A DNA stretch of 64,000 nucleotides from Pedobacter cryoconitis (GTDB taxonomy: Bacteria; Bacteroidota; Bacteroidia; Sphingobacteriales; Sphingobacteriaceae). The notes beneath the pieces were generated by a model. It saw nothing but the letters and a program-made list of their open reading frames with translations. It did no database searches and was not told where the DNA came from. The translations under genes and the position numbers were made by a program. Where the stretch lies: contig NZ_QLLR01000003.1 of assembly GCF_003259615.1 (NCBI RefSeq), positions 186,001 to 250,000 on the forward strand, given 5' to 3'. Of the stretch, positions 43,890 through 52,938 are shown piece by piece. Numbering within the stretch: position 1 is the first letter of the stretch; each line of letters starts with the position of its first letter.

Positions 43890-45581
43890 TTATTTTACAC
43901 CCAGTACATCAACTCCCTGTTCGAAGATCACATCCACCGGAATTCCTTTTTTGCTTAACCTGTCTAAGTCCGCTTGCAGCTCAGGACTAATTACCGCATA
44001 GGTTTTCTGTACTTTCTCTACCGCTGCCTTATCACCGTTACCCTGCAGAGTAAGGATAACATTACTCAAATCATTCATCGCAGTCTGGAATTTCGTGAAA
44101 TCTACTTTATAAGTTCCGTTTGCTGTTCTTACAAATGCGCCTTTCTCTTTAAAAAAGTTGAAACACTGCATGTTTGCCTTACCATGTGCACTTGAAGCGC
44201 CAAATCTTACCGAACGAAGCAGGCCGGCCATAAAAGTGGTATAATAGGCTTTAATATCACCAGTCAATTCTCCTTTTTTCAACAGGCCAGTAACCATATA
44301 AAGACCTAAAATGTCTGCTTTTCCTTCTTCTAACCAGCCAGATTGCTCTTTAAGCGCTTCTTTTACAAAACCTTTACCAGTAACTGTGTTCTTGATACCC
44401 AGGCCATGAGCGACTTCATGGAACATCACATTAGCAAAAAATGCATCAAAATTGATGTACTGCTGCTGATCTTTATCAATCAGTTCAGCTGCAATCGGAA
44501 CCAGGATCTTATCGAACTTAGCTTTCATTGCATTTTTCAGCTGCGATCTGCGTGTACCTTTTTTCTGTTGAATTACTTCATCATTCGGTAAATTAACCGC
44601 GATTGTTTTAGAACCTGAATTACAGTCACCAGCATAATAAACTACATCATAAGCGTTTAACTCTGAATCTGTACCTGGCTTTTCTTTTTTGTATTTTTCA
44701 GCTACTGGCAATCCTTTTTGTAACTCCGGCAACATACTTACATATTTTGCCAGGCGTTTGCTCCATACCTTATCTTTCACTAAAACATAAGCTTCGTAAG
44801 AAGTACGGGCATTGAACATTTTGTCTTCGTAATTCTCAATAGGGCCGATAATGATGTCCAGAATATTGGTTTTCATATCTAACCACGCATAATCACTTGC
44901 ATTAAAATTATCGTTGATCAGAGCATCTGCTCTTAAGTTCAGGTATTTTTTGAAACCTGCATCCTCAGTCATTAATGCTGCTTGTTTCAATAAGCTCGAA
45001 GCTCTTTGAAGCTCTGATGCGAATAAAACATGGTAAGGAACGCTGATTAATTTTCCGGTTGAATCCCTTTGAATTACTGAATAAGCGTTGAATTTATCTT
45101 TCAACGTAGATTTTTCCAATTCTGCTTTAGTCATCCCTGCAGGATAAAAAGAAGCACCTTCTGGTTTCGTCCCAATGCCTGCAATAAATGGTTTATCACC
45201 ATTCAGCCTGTCCCATGGGCCGTAATTTATTTTAATAAACTCTTTAGTTTTTTCGTCTTTCAGTCCAGCCATCAAACTATCACGCTGCGGATAAGCCTGT
45301 TTCCAGAACAATTCATCCATAATCTGAGCAGCCTGAATCAACAAAGGAAGTATTTTGCGCTCATTCGCGCTCAGTGCATTTAGATTAGTCGTTAATTTAA
45401 CGGTTTCATAAATATCCAGCCTGTTGTGTACATATTCCTGTAAACTGTCTTTGACTGTAGTTGGTTTCTCTGTTGTAGTAGTTGTAGCTGTTTTGGTCCC
45501 CGATGTATTCGTACAGGACCCTATGCCTGCAATGATCGAGCATCCTGCTAAAAATAAGGCTGCTTTGGTAGTTTTGTTCAT
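43890..45581 (-). CDS. M49-like (dipeptidyl-peptidase III-type) lipoprotein zinc peptidase
   Basis: A 563-residue protein with a lipobox (SIIAGIGSCTNTS), so tethered to a membrane. The zinc site is FHEVAHGLGIKN, followed by the second ligand region WLEEGKADILGLYM. This combination (His-Glu-x-x-His plus EExKAD) resembles M49 peptidases, whose signature HExxGH has one more residue than the HExxH seen here. DPP III removes N-terminal dipeptides. Sequence elsewhere (YYAGDCNSGSKTIAVNLPND) also fits this group. Specificity is uncertain. It is convergent with the signalling operon and divergent from the amidase gene. Confidence 0.8.
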   Translation of the reverse strand: MNKTTKAALFLAGCSIIAGIGSCTNTSGTKTATTTTTEKPTTVKDSLQEYVHNRLDIYETVKLTTNLNALSANERKILPLLIQAAQIMDELFWKQAYPQRDSLMAGLKDEKTKEFIKINYGPWDRLNGDKPFIAGIGTKPEGASFYPAGMTKAELEKSTLKDKFNAYSVIQRDSTGKLISVPYHVLFASELQRASSLLKQAALMTEDAGFKKYLNLRADALINDNFNASDYAWLDMKTNILDIIIGPIENYEDKMFNARTSYEAYVLVKDKVWSKRLAKYVSMLPELQKGLPVAEKYKKEKPGTDSELNAYDVVYYAGDCNSGSKTIAVNLPNDEVIQQKKGTRRSQLKNAMKAKFDKILVPIAAELIDKDQQQYINFDAFFANVMFHEVAHGLGIKNTVTGKGFVKEALKEQSGWLEEGKADILGLYMVTGLLKKGELTGDIKAYYTTFMAGLLRSVRFGASSAHGKANMQCFNFFKEKGAFVRTANGTYKVDFTKFQTAMNDLSNVILTLQGNGDKAAVEKVQKTYAVISPELQADLDRLSKKGIPVDVIFEQGVDVLGVK

Positions 45582-45694
45582 GGTAATTTTTTATAACGCA
45601 ACTAAATTAGGAAAAATAATAAGCCGGGCATAAAGATTAGTGTATTCTAACGCATTTATGTAAATATTAGTAATTTCACCGTTTATAATTACCT

Positions 45695-46528
45695 ATGATG
45701 AGACAAATCCCTTTAAGTAAAAATATTTTACTGTTAAGTATCCCCCTGTTTTTCCTTGCGGCCTGTTCAACAAACAAATATGCAGCGACGAATAAGATCT
45801 ATAAAACCCAGGCTAAGGGATTCGGTGATATACTGACGGCAATGCCCCCGGTGAATCAAAATATTGAGACATTGCCGGCTGACCAGCAGTCTTTTGTAGG
45901 TTCTGTGAATTTTGGTATCCGCAAGCCTAATTTTATTATTATCCACCATACGGCGATGACTTCAACCGAAGGAACAATCAGAGCTTTTACCAAAAAAGAA
46001 ACACAAACCAGTGCACATTATATTGTTGGAAGAGACGGAAAAGTAGTCCAGATGGTCAACGATTACCTGCGTGCTAACCATGCCGGTGTTGCGAAGTGGG
46101 GGAATGAGTACGATCTGAACTCTTGTTCTTTAGGTATTGAGCTGGATAACAATGGTAATGAACCATATTCTGAGGCACAAATGAATAGTCTGATTGCACT
46201 GTTAACCTCGCTAAAGAAAAAGTATAACATTCCTGCTTCAAATATTATCGGGCATTCTGATATTGCACCAAAACGTAAAATTGACCCTAATAAATTTCCA
46301 TGGAAGCAGCTTGCCGACAGAGGTTTTGGTCTTTGGTATGATCCTGTGCTGCAAATTCCTCCTGCAGAGTTTGATACGGCTATTGCCCTGCGTATTATTG
46401 GTTATGATGTCAGTAACCTGCCAGCAGCAATTGTGGCTTTTAAACGCCACTTTGTACAGGTAGATATTACCCCGGTATTGACAGACGGTGATAAAATGAT
46501 CTTATACAACTTGTATCAAAAATACTAA
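45695..46528 (+). CDS. N-acetylmuramoyl-L-alanine amidase lipoprotein (Amidase_2 type)
   Basis: Cleaves the bond between muramic acid and the stem peptide of peptidoglycan. A lipobox (PLFFLAACSTN, Cys at about residue 25) follows the signal sequence, placing it in the periplasm attached to a membrane. The domain spans residues of about 80-210: IIIHHTAMTSTEGT (zinc His), AHYIVGRDGKVVQMV, ANHAGVAKWG (second His) and IIGHSDIAPKRKIDP (third His). Ends at a hairpin (46547-46584). It probably acts in cell-wall turnover or recycling (AmpD-like). Confidence 0.92.
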   Translation: MMRQIPLSKNILLLSIPLFFLAACSTNKYAATNKIYKTQAKGFGDILTAMPPVNQNIETLPADQQSFVGSVNFGIRKPNFIIIHHTAMTSTEGTIRAFTKKETQTSAHYIVGRDGKVVQMVNDYLRANHAGVAKWGNEYDLNSCSLGIELDNNGNEPYSEAQMNSLIALLTSLKKKYNIPASNIIGHSDIAPKRKIDPNKFPWKQLADRGFGLWYDPVLQIPPAEFDTAIALRIIGYDVSNLPAAIVAFKRHFVQVDITPVLTDGDKMILYNLYQKY

Positions 46529-46546
46529 CGGTCTTTTTGGACATAG

Positions 46547-46584
46547 AACCCCCCCTGAACCTGATAAAGGCCAGGGGGGTTTTA
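46547..46584. terminator. Terminator between amidase and glnS
   Basis: AACCCCCCCTG (46547-46557) pairs with CAGGGGGGTTT (46572-46582), with one unpaired C, then T/A-rich flanks. It serves both convergent genes. Confidence 0.75.
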
Positions 46585-46590
46585 ATGAAT

Positions 46591-48252
46591 TTATTTTTTT
46601 GCTTTTGCCCAGGCATCTTTCAAACCAACAGTTTGATTGAAGACCAGGTGGTCGGCTGTTGAATCTTTATCCAGGCAATAATATCCTTTACGGATAAACT
46701 GATACCTTGACTCCAGGTCAGCACCAGCCAGGTAAGGCTCTATATAAGCTTCCTTGATAACTTTTACGCTGTCAGGGTGCAGGTAATCTTTGAAATCGCC
46801 TTCCTCGCTATCAGGAGATTCTACCGAAAATAAACGGTCATAAACTCTGATTTCAGCAGTTTTAGCATGTTTCGTACTCACCCAGTGAATAGTTCCTTTC
46901 ACATGGATTTCGCTGGTGTCCTCGCCGCTTTTAGACTCAGGAATATAAGTACAGTGGATTTCAGTAACGTTTCCGTCTGCATCCTTTTTGAAGTCTTCAC
47001 ATTTTACAATATAAGCGTTCTTCAATCTTACCATTGCACCAGGAGCAAGTCTGAACCATTTTTTTGCAGGCTCTTCCATGAAATCTTCTCTTTCGATCCA
47101 AAGTTCATTGCTGAAAGGAATTTCTCTTAAGCCGCCTTTATCTTCTGCTTCAGGATTGTTCTCGCCAATCAGGATTTCTTCTTTACCTTCAGGGTAATTG
47201 GTAATCACTAATTTAATCGGATCAAGAACTGCCATTACGCGGTTCGCTGTTTTATTTAAATGCTCACGGACACAGAATTCCAATAAGCTGAGTTCAATCA
47301 GGTTTTCTCTTTTCGCGATTCCGATTCTTTCACAGAACTCACGGATACTTTCTGGTGTATAACCTCTTCTTCGAAGGCCACTGATCGTAGGCATGCGCGG
47401 ATCATCCCATCCGGTTACTACACCTTCATTTACCAATTGTAACAGTTTACGTTTACTCATTACGGTATACGTAAGGTTTAAACGGGCAAACTCGTACTGG
47501 TGTGAAGGGAAGATACCCAGTTGTGCAATAAACCAGTCGTATAACTCACGGTGAGAAACATATTCAAGCGTACAGATAGAATGTGTAATTTCCTCAATAC
47601 TGTCACTCTGGCCATGGGCAAAGTCGTACATTGGATAAATACACCATTTGTTGCCTGTACGGTGATGTTCTGCATGTTTGATACGGTAAATAATCGGATC
47701 ACGCATCAGCATGTTAGGGCTTGACATATCGATTTTAGCACGCAAAATACAAGCTCCGTCTTCCAGTTCTCCAGCTTTCATGCTGCTGAACAAGGCCAGA
47801 TTTTCTTCTACACTACGGCTGCGGTATGGGCTGTCAGTACCTGGTTCTGTTGGCGTGCCTTTAAGGGCAGCGATTTCTTCAGCAGTACCATGGTCTACAT
47901 AAGCAAGACCATTTTCTATCAGCTTAACGGCAAAATCATATAGCTTATCAAAATAATCTGAAGTATATAATTCATGTTTCCATTCAAAACCTAACCACCT
48001 GATGTCTGCCTGCTGGCTGTCTACGTATTCGGTTTTTTCGGTCACAGGATTTGTATCATCAAATCTCAGGTTGGTATAACCACCGTATTTCTGGGTTAAT
48101 CCAAAATTCAGGCAGATTGCCTTTGCATGACCAATATGTAAATATCCATTAGGTTCAGGTGGAAAACGTGTAACTAAAGTTTTGTACTTTCCACTATTTA
48201 AATCGTTTTCAATGATCTCTTCAATAAAGTTCAATGATCTTTCCTCACTCAT
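46591..48252 (-). CDS. glnS: Glutaminyl-tRNA synthetase
   Basis: Charges tRNA-Gln in the cytosol. The 553 residues match the family. Class I motifs are [18 protein letters not shown] (HIGH) and [13 protein letters not shown] (KMSKS). A GlnRS-type catalytic core ([16 protein letters not shown]) and C-terminal beta-barrels (ECTYIPE-like segments) follow. On the minus strand, TAACTTTG (48273-48280 read on the + strand as CAAAGTTA) is a -7 box 21 bp before the ATG. Together with gltX it shows that this organism uses direct Gln-tRNA charging. Confidence 0.96.
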   Translation of the reverse strand: MSEERSLNFIEEIIENDLNSGKYKTLVTRFPPEPNGYLHIGHAKAICLNFGLTQKYGGYTNLRFDDTNPVTEKTEYVDSQQADIRWLGFEWKHELYTSDYFDKLYDFAVKLIENGLAYVDHGTAEEIAALKGTPTEPGTDSPYRSRSVEENLALFSSMKAGELEDGACILRAKIDMSSPNMLMRDPIIYRIKHAEHHRTGNKWCIYPMYDFAHGQSDSIEEITHSICTLEYVSHRELYDWFIAQLGIFPSHQYEFARLNLTYTVMSKRKLLQLVNEGVVTGWDDPRMPTISGLRRRGYTPESIREFCERIGIAKRENLIELSLLEFCVREHLNKTANRVMAVLDPIKLVITNYPEGKEEILIGENNPEAEDKGGLREIPFSNELWIEREDFMEEPAKKWFRLAPGAMVRLKNAYIVKCEDFKKDADGNVTEIHCTYIPESKSGEDTSEIHVKGTIHWVSTKHAKTAEIRVYDRLFSVESPDSEEGDFKDYLHPDSVKVIKEAYIEPYLAGADLESRYQFIRKGYYCLDKDSTADHLVFNQTVGLKDAWAKAKK

Positions 48253-48331
48253 AAAAACTGTAAATTTATATTCAAAGTTAATATAAAAGAGCTAATTTAC
48301 TTACATTTACGATGGATTATCGGTATAATTT

Positions 48332-48751
48332 ATGAGCAAAACATTAAATAGGCCAATTCGGATTTTAGTGGCCAAAGTTGGCCTTGATGGTCATGACCGA
48401 GGAGCGAAAGTGATCGCCACCTCCTTACGTGATGCAGGTATGGAAGTGATTTATACTGGTTTACGGCAAACTCCGGAAATGGTGGTCAACACTGCATTGC
48501 AGGAAGACGTGGACGCGATCGGTGTTTCCATCTTATCAGGAGCACATATGACAGTTTTTCCTAAAATTGTCGAGTTCATGAAACAAAAGAAGCTGACTAA
48601 TGTATTATTAACAGGCGGCGGCATCATTCCTGAGTCAGATATGGAGAAACTCAAAGAAATCGGAGTAGGAGAATTATTTGCACCGGGTACAACCATGGTC
48701 ACTATTGTTGATTATATCCGAGGCTGGGCTAACGAAAACAGAAACTTTTAA
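48332..48751 (+). CDS. Stand-alone cobalamin-binding domain protein (methylmalonyl-CoA mutase C-terminal type)
   Basis: A 139-residue Rossmann-like B12 domain. The DxHxxG motif ([12 protein letters not shown]; Asp, His and Gly) at residues of about 18-24 carries the His that ligates cobalt. SILSGAH and [12 protein letters not shown] complete the fold. This is the module normally fused to the C-terminus of methylmalonyl-CoA mutase or encoded as a small subunit. Here the partner is an enoyl-CoA hydratase 2 bp downstream, and no mutase gene is nearby. It may act with a distant mutase subunit. Confidence 0.88.
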   Translation: MSKTLNRPIRILVAKVGLDGHDRGAKVIATSLRDAGMEVIYTGLRQTPEMVVNTALQEDVDAIGVSILSGAHMTVFPKIVEFMKQKKLTNVLLTGGGIIPESDMEKLKEIGVGELFAPGTTMVTIVDYIRGWANENRNF

Positions 48752-48753
48752 AT

Positions 48754-49536
48754 ATGACCTATCAAAATATACGATCAGAAGTTAAAGCGAATATCCTTTA
48801 CATCACAATAAACAGGGAATCTAAATTGAATGCGCTGAATAAAGAGACACTGGCTGAATTGGCCGATGTTATTGCTTTTGCCGCAAAAACAGAAGAGGTA
48901 AGAGGAGTACTTCTGACCGGTGCTGGTGAAAAAGCATTTGTTGCAGGAGCTGATATTTCAGAATTCTCAGCTTATAACAGAGAACAGGGCGAAGATTTAG
49001 CCAGAAGCGGACAAGTCAATGTTTTTGATGCCATAGAAAATAGTACGAAACCTTTTGTAGCTGCAATTAATGGATTCGCTTTAGGCGGAGGATTAGAGCT
49101 GGCTATGGCCTGCCATATCCGTGTAGCTGCTGATACGGCTAAAATGGGGCTGCCTGAAGTTACTTTAGGTTTGATCCCTGGTTATGGCGGAACACAAAGA
49201 TTAACCAGGTTAGTAGGAAAAGGGAGAGCTGCAGAGCTAATTACCACGGCCGACATGATTACTGCCGACAGAGCAGAGAAAATAGGGCTGGTTAATCATG
49301 TAGTGCCTCAGTCAGAGTTGATTGGCAAGGCCGAAGAGATCCTTAATAAAATTAAACAACGTGCACCGCTTGCTATTGCTGCGGCAATAAGAGCTGTGAA
49401 TGCCGCTGTAAATGAGGAAGTAAACGGTTTTGGAGTTGAAATTGAGGAGTTTGGTAAATGTTTTGGTACACAAGACTTTAAAGAAGGTGTCGGTGCCTTT
49501 CTGGAAAAAAGACGTGCAGAATTCAAAGGGCGCTAA
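48754..49536 (+). CDS. Enoyl-CoA hydratase/isomerase (crotonase family)
   Basis: Hydrates 2-enoyl-CoA or catalyses related CoA reactions. The crotonase core shows KAFVAGADISEF (oxyanion hole Ala-Gly-Ala-Asp), AINGFALGGGLELAMAC with the second oxyanion Gly, and GLPEVTLGLIPGYGGTQRLT with the catalytic Glu. At 260 residues it is normal length. It follows the B12-binding protein by 2 bp, suggesting an acyl-CoA pathway that uses both, but the substrate cannot be assigned from sequence alone. Confidence 0.9.
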   Translation: MTYQNIRSEVKANILYITINRESKLNALNKETLAELADVIAFAAKTEEVRGVLLTGAGEKAFVAGADISEFSAYNREQGEDLARSGQVNVFDAIENSTKPFVAAINGFALGGGLELAMACHIRVAADTAKMGLPEVTLGLIPGYGGTQRLTRLVGKGRAAELITTADMITADRAEKIGLVNHVVPQSELIGKAEEILNKIKQRAPLAIAAAIRAVNAAVNEEVNGFGVEIEEFGKCFGTQDFKEGVGAFLEKRRAEFKGR

Positions 49537-49703
49537 CTAACTCGTTGTAAATGGTTTAAATTTTGAGGAAAGTCAAAATGGAGCATTTCCGGGGATAAGT
49601 ATGCGATTAAGGGGAATATGAATATATAAGTGTAGAAAATATTTCCCATATAAAATATTTCTTTATATTTATCATCGAATAAGTTTAGAATTTGTTGCCA
49701 GAT

Positions 49704-51110
49704 ATGAAAAGGATACTAATAGTAGATGATGAAATTAATATAGGTTTATTACTGTCAAAATTCTTAACCAGAAATGGGTTTAGTGTGAATACTGCGACCA
49801 GTGGCGTTTCTGCACAAGACTATCTGAGTAAAGACCAGTATGACCTTGTTTTATGTGACTACAGGCTGGAAGATACGGATGGAAAGGAAATGCTCATTAA
49901 AATTAAAGAGAATTATCCGCAGACGGGTGTGATTATAATTACTGGCTATTCGGATATCAAACTTGCTGTTGAACTGATTAAATTAGGGGCTTACGACTAT
50001 ATTACCAAGCCTTTATATCCGGATGAAATCTTAAATACTATAAATAAGGCTATCGATACACAGATAGCACTGAATGATACGACGGCCGAAGGAGTGAGAT
50101 CTGAGGTACAAAAGGCAAAAACATCAAAGCCTGTTTATAACCAGGTGGAAAATTTTGTAGCCGGGCAGAGTCAGGCTTCAAAAGAATTGCTTAAACAAAT
50201 CCAATTGGTTGCGCCAACGTCTTATAGTGTAATCCTGACTGGCGAAAGTGGTACTGGTAAAGAGTCTGTAGCGAAAGCTATTCACCTGAACAGTCCAAGA
50301 AGAGATAACCCTTTTGTGGCTATGGATTGTGGTTCTTTAACGAAAGAACTGGCAGGAAGTGAGTTCTTTGGACACGAGAAAGGATCTTTCACGGGTGCAT
50401 TAAATACAAAAATAGGGCACTTCGAAATGGCAAATGGCGGAACTCTTTTTCTGGATGAAGTAGGAAACTTATCTTATGATCTGCAGGCTGCGCTTTTAAG
50501 AACAGTTCAGGAAAGAAAGATTAAGCGTATTGGTAGTACCAAAGAAATTGATCTTGATGTCCGTATTATTGTGGCAACGAATGAAAATCTGGCTACAGCG
50601 ATTCAAAGAGGACGTTTCAGAGAAGATTTATACCACCGTTTTAATGAATTCGCCATCAACCTTCCGCCATTGAGCATGAGGGGAAAAGATATTATGATCT
50701 TTGCAAAAACCTTTCTTGATTTCGCCAATGAGGAGCTGGGCAGAAATGTACTGGGCTTTTCTAAGGATGTGGAAGAGTGTTTCCTAAGCTATAACTGGCC
50801 GGGAAATGTAAGGGAGCTAAAGAATGTGGTTCGCAGGGCAACATTACTTACCGAATCTGATGAAATCCAGCTTAAGGCATTGCCACTTGAAATTTCTACA
50901 GATGCGAAGGTCACAGCTATTGAAAATACGATTCACAGGAACCATGAAAAGTCCAGGGACTTAAAAAATGCAGCTTCAGAAGCGGAATATGAAGCAATAC
51001 TGAAAGTGCTTCGTGAGGTGAATTTTAATAAAACAAAAGCTGCCAAGATCTTAAATATAGATAGAAAAACCCTTTATAATAAGATGAAGGCCATCAATCT
51101 GGATACCTAG
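49704..51110 (+). CDS. NtrC-family sigma-54-dependent response regulator
   Basis: Activates sigma-54 promoters when phosphorylated. The start at 49704 (MKRILIVDDE) is preferred over a TTG four codons upstream. Receiver with Asp52 in LVLCDYRLED; AAA+ domain from about residue 155 with Walker A GESGTGKES, the sigma-54 contact loop GSFTGA (the usual GAFTGA with Ala to Ser), LFLDEVGNL as Walker B and an arginine-finger region GRFREDLYHRF. The C-terminal Fis-type HTH reads FNKTKAAKILNIDRKTLYNK. No cognate kinase is adjacent. It may control the small envelope genes that follow, but no -24/-12 promoter was found here. Confidence 0.92.
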   Translation: MKRILIVDDEINIGLLLSKFLTRNGFSVNTATSGVSAQDYLSKDQYDLVLCDYRLEDTDGKEMLIKIKENYPQTGVIIITGYSDIKLAVELIKLGAYDYITKPLYPDEILNTINKAIDTQIALNDTTAEGVRSEVQKAKTSKPVYNQVENFVAGQSQASKELLKQIQLVAPTSYSVILTGESGTGKESVAKAIHLNSPRRDNPFVAMDCGSLTKELAGSEFFGHEKGSFTGALNTKIGHFEMANGGTLFLDEVGNLSYDLQAALLRTVQERKIKRIGSTKEIDLDVRIIVATNENLATAIQRGRFREDLYHRFNEFAINLPPLSMRGKDIMIFAKTFLDFANEELGRNVLGFSKDVEECFLSYNWPGNVRELKNVVRRATLLTESDEIQLKALPLEISTDAKVTAIENTIHRNHEKSRDLKNAASEAEYEAILKVLREVNFNKTKAAKILNIDRKTLYNKMKAINLDT

Positions 51111-51326
51111 TCAACTGAATTTTTTCGTGTTAACTTAGTGAAGGACGGTGTTGTGCATTGTTTCCTCGGGTAGATCTTTTGTACCCGGCCCTTCAGGAAT
51201 TTTGTTCTGTTAAATTCTCAGAAAGATTAAAACAATTTCCGGGGCTGCGGAGTTATAACAAATAATATCACCTTATTATCAATTACATCGATACAAAATC
51301 AATTATTAAACATAAAAATTAAAGTC

Positions 51327-51593
51327 ATGAACGATAACTCAAAAGTATTAATTGGATTATTAACGGGTTTGGCTGCAGGTGCAGCATTGGGATTGTTGTT
51401 TGCGCCCGAAAAAGGAAGTGAAACCCGTGATCGTTTAAATCAGTCGTTAAAAGACCTTGGCGATGCAATAAAAGAGAGAGCAGCAGATGAAATTGATCAT
51501 TTGACTGGCTTAAAAGATAAAGTAGTAAGTTCTGTAAAGAGTAAACTGCATGAAGCTGAAGAAGAATTTGTAGATGATGCGGAACACGCTTAA
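51327..51593 (+). CDS. YtxH-domain small stress protein
   Basis: An 88-residue protein. One N-terminal hydrophobic segment (LIGLLTGLAAGAALGLLFAP) and the YtxH motif EKGSETRDRLNQSLKDLG are followed by a highly charged amphipathic tail (KAADEIDHLT... to EEFVDDAEHA). YtxH proteins are general stress-linked and membrane associated, of unknown mechanism. It lies 77 bp before the membrane protein at 51670 and may be in the same operon. Confidence 0.82.
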   Translation: MNDNSKVLIGLLTGLAAGAALGLLFAPEKGSETRDRLNQSLKDLGDAIKERAADEIDHLTGLKDKVVSSVKSKLHEAEEEFVDDAEHA

Positions 51594-51669
51594 ACAATAT
51601 TCTTAATAATGAGTTATTATATGTAGTTCTGCACTTTTATGATCAGAACAAGCTAAAGTCTAATTACCA

Positions 51670-52050
51670 ATGGAGGAGAAGAAAGAAAAGAATATTGAGG
51701 AGCTGTTTTCACAGGCGAAGACCTATTTGGATACCCGGATAGAATACGCACGGCTGGGGTTAATTAAAAGGTCTGCTAAAGTATTTGCTGACCTGATTAC
51801 TAATGCTATTGTGGGTGTTTGCTTTGTGCTGGCCTTTATTTTGGGGACGGTTACACTTGCGCTGTTCTTATCTACACTTTTTGCCAGTTATACTGCTGGT
51901 TTTGGCTGCGTTTCACTGCTTTACTTATTTTTAGCGATTATAGTGTACGTAACTAAAGAGAAATTCATTGAGAAGGCTATTGTCAACTTCACGATCAGGA
52001 AATATTTTAAAAAACTACAGGAGGACGAGGAAGATGAGCAAAAAGTATGA
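51670..52050 (+). CDS. Holin-superfamily III-like (DUF1469-type) membrane protein
   Basis: A 126-residue integral membrane protein. After an acidic/basic helix (KEKNIEELFSQAKTYL) two TM segments appear (ITNAIVGVCFVLAFILGTVTLAL and FGCVSLLYLFLAIIVYV), then a basic C-terminus ending EEDEEDEQKV. This is the pattern of DUF1469/actinobacterial holin-X-like proteins that neighbour YtxH genes. The function is unknown; a true lytic holin role is not implied. It overlaps the next gene by 17 bp. Confidence 0.7.
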   Translation: MEEKKEKNIEELFSQAKTYLDTRIEYARLGLIKRSAKVFADLITNAIVGVCFVLAFILGTVTLALFLSTLFASYTAGFGCVSLLYLFLAIIVYVTKEKFIEKAIVNFTIRKYFKKLQEDEEDEQKV

Positions 52051-52474
52051 AATTAATAACCTGCAGGATCTGAACGTCAGAATGATTAGTCTGAAAGTTG
52101 ATTATAAGATGCAGGAGGAAATGATAAAGGATGATGTTAAGGTTTATTTTAAGCAGTTTACTTTTGGTAACCTGATTAAGAAATATGCTACACCATCTGC
52201 ATTTTTAAAGGTGGATGATAAACTGAATATAAGTAGCAGGTTAATGTCTATGGCATTGCCTATTTTAATGAATGGGACGCTGTTTAAGGGGTCTGGATTT
52301 ATTACAAGGGCATTGGTGGGGCTGGCGACGAGTAAGGTTGGCAAAACGCTGGATGCGGAACATATTTCTGCGATCTTTAATACGGTAAAGGGTTTGTTTA
52401 CGGGGAAAAAGAAAAAGGAAAAAGGTGCGGGTTTTGTGGATTATGGGATTCCTCCGGATAGTGAGTCCTTTTAA
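52034..52474 (+). CDS. Conserved hypothetical protein of the YtxH operon
   Basis: The start ATG at 52034 (MSKKYEINNLQDLNVRM) lies 17 bp inside the upstream gene in another frame, indicating coupling; the frame continues farther upstream without a better start. The 146-residue protein has an N-terminal amphipathic charged helix, a central weakly hydrophobic region (LMSMALPILMNGTLF) and a Lys/Gly-rich tail. I recognise no domain. Position suggests an envelope-stress role with the two genes before it. Confidence 0.6.
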   Translation: MSKKYEINNLQDLNVRMISLKVDYKMQEEMIKDDVKVYFKQFTFGNLIKKYATPSAFLKVDDKLNISSRLMSMALPILMNGTLFKGSGFITRALVGLATSKVGKTLDAEHISAIFNTVKGLFTGKKKKEKGAGFVDYGIPPDSESF

Positions 52475-52491
52475 ATAAAGTCATCGTACGG

Positions 52492-52581
52492 CTAAAAAAA
52501 ATAAGGCTGTATGGTTTACGAACTACGCCCATCTGAAGGGATGGCCAATGTTCGTAAACCATACAGCCTTATTTTTTTTAG
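52492..52581. terminator. 32-bp perfect inverted repeat, probable bidirectional terminator
   Basis: Arms 52492-52523 and 52550-52581 are exact reverse complements (left arm contains GGCTGTATGGTTTACGAAC) around a 26-nt loop, which can fold a little further (CCATC/GATGG). Eight A and eight T residues lie inside the ends of the arms, giving a U-run in either direction. It follows the hypothetical gene by 17 bp. The stem is far longer than the terminators elsewhere in this window, so a second role is possible. Confidence 0.75.
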
Positions 52582-52938
52582 AAACCAGATTTTTATGTAA
52601 TGCGGTTTTGGAAGAAGGGTTGGGAGGTGAACCAGGGTGGCTTGATAAGGGGAAGGAATAGATAGGCAGGATAGTTTGGCGAAAGGTTAAGGAGAAATAA
52701 ATAGATAGAATAGTTGGAAAAACATTGGCTTCGCAGGTGGTTCTCTATGAATCCATATCCTTTACAGATCAAGTCCAATAGTGAGTTCACGTATTTAAAG
52801 GAAAAGGTAGACTCACATCCTGGTCAACAAGAACGCTATGATACCGGTTTCGCTTTGCTGACGGGAGAGAAATAGAGGGTATAAAGAGGTAGGGAAATAG
52901 TTTTATTTTGGTATTATTGTGTATAAGTATATACCCTG
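52582..52938. other. 357-bp gap after the long hairpin; no secure gene
   Basis: G/A-rich sequence with a possible short frame from the TTG at 52714 or ATG at 52747 to 52875 (53 or 42 codons, ending FALLTGEK). No family, ribosome site or promoter supports it. It could be a decayed gene or chance. Its function is otherwise unexplained. Confidence 0.3.

Noticed and set aside
52714..52875. Short frame (53 codons from TTG) in the gap before the TlpA gene
   Set aside because: No ribosome site, promoter or similarity recalled. It could be chance or a decayed gene, so it is not called as a CDS.
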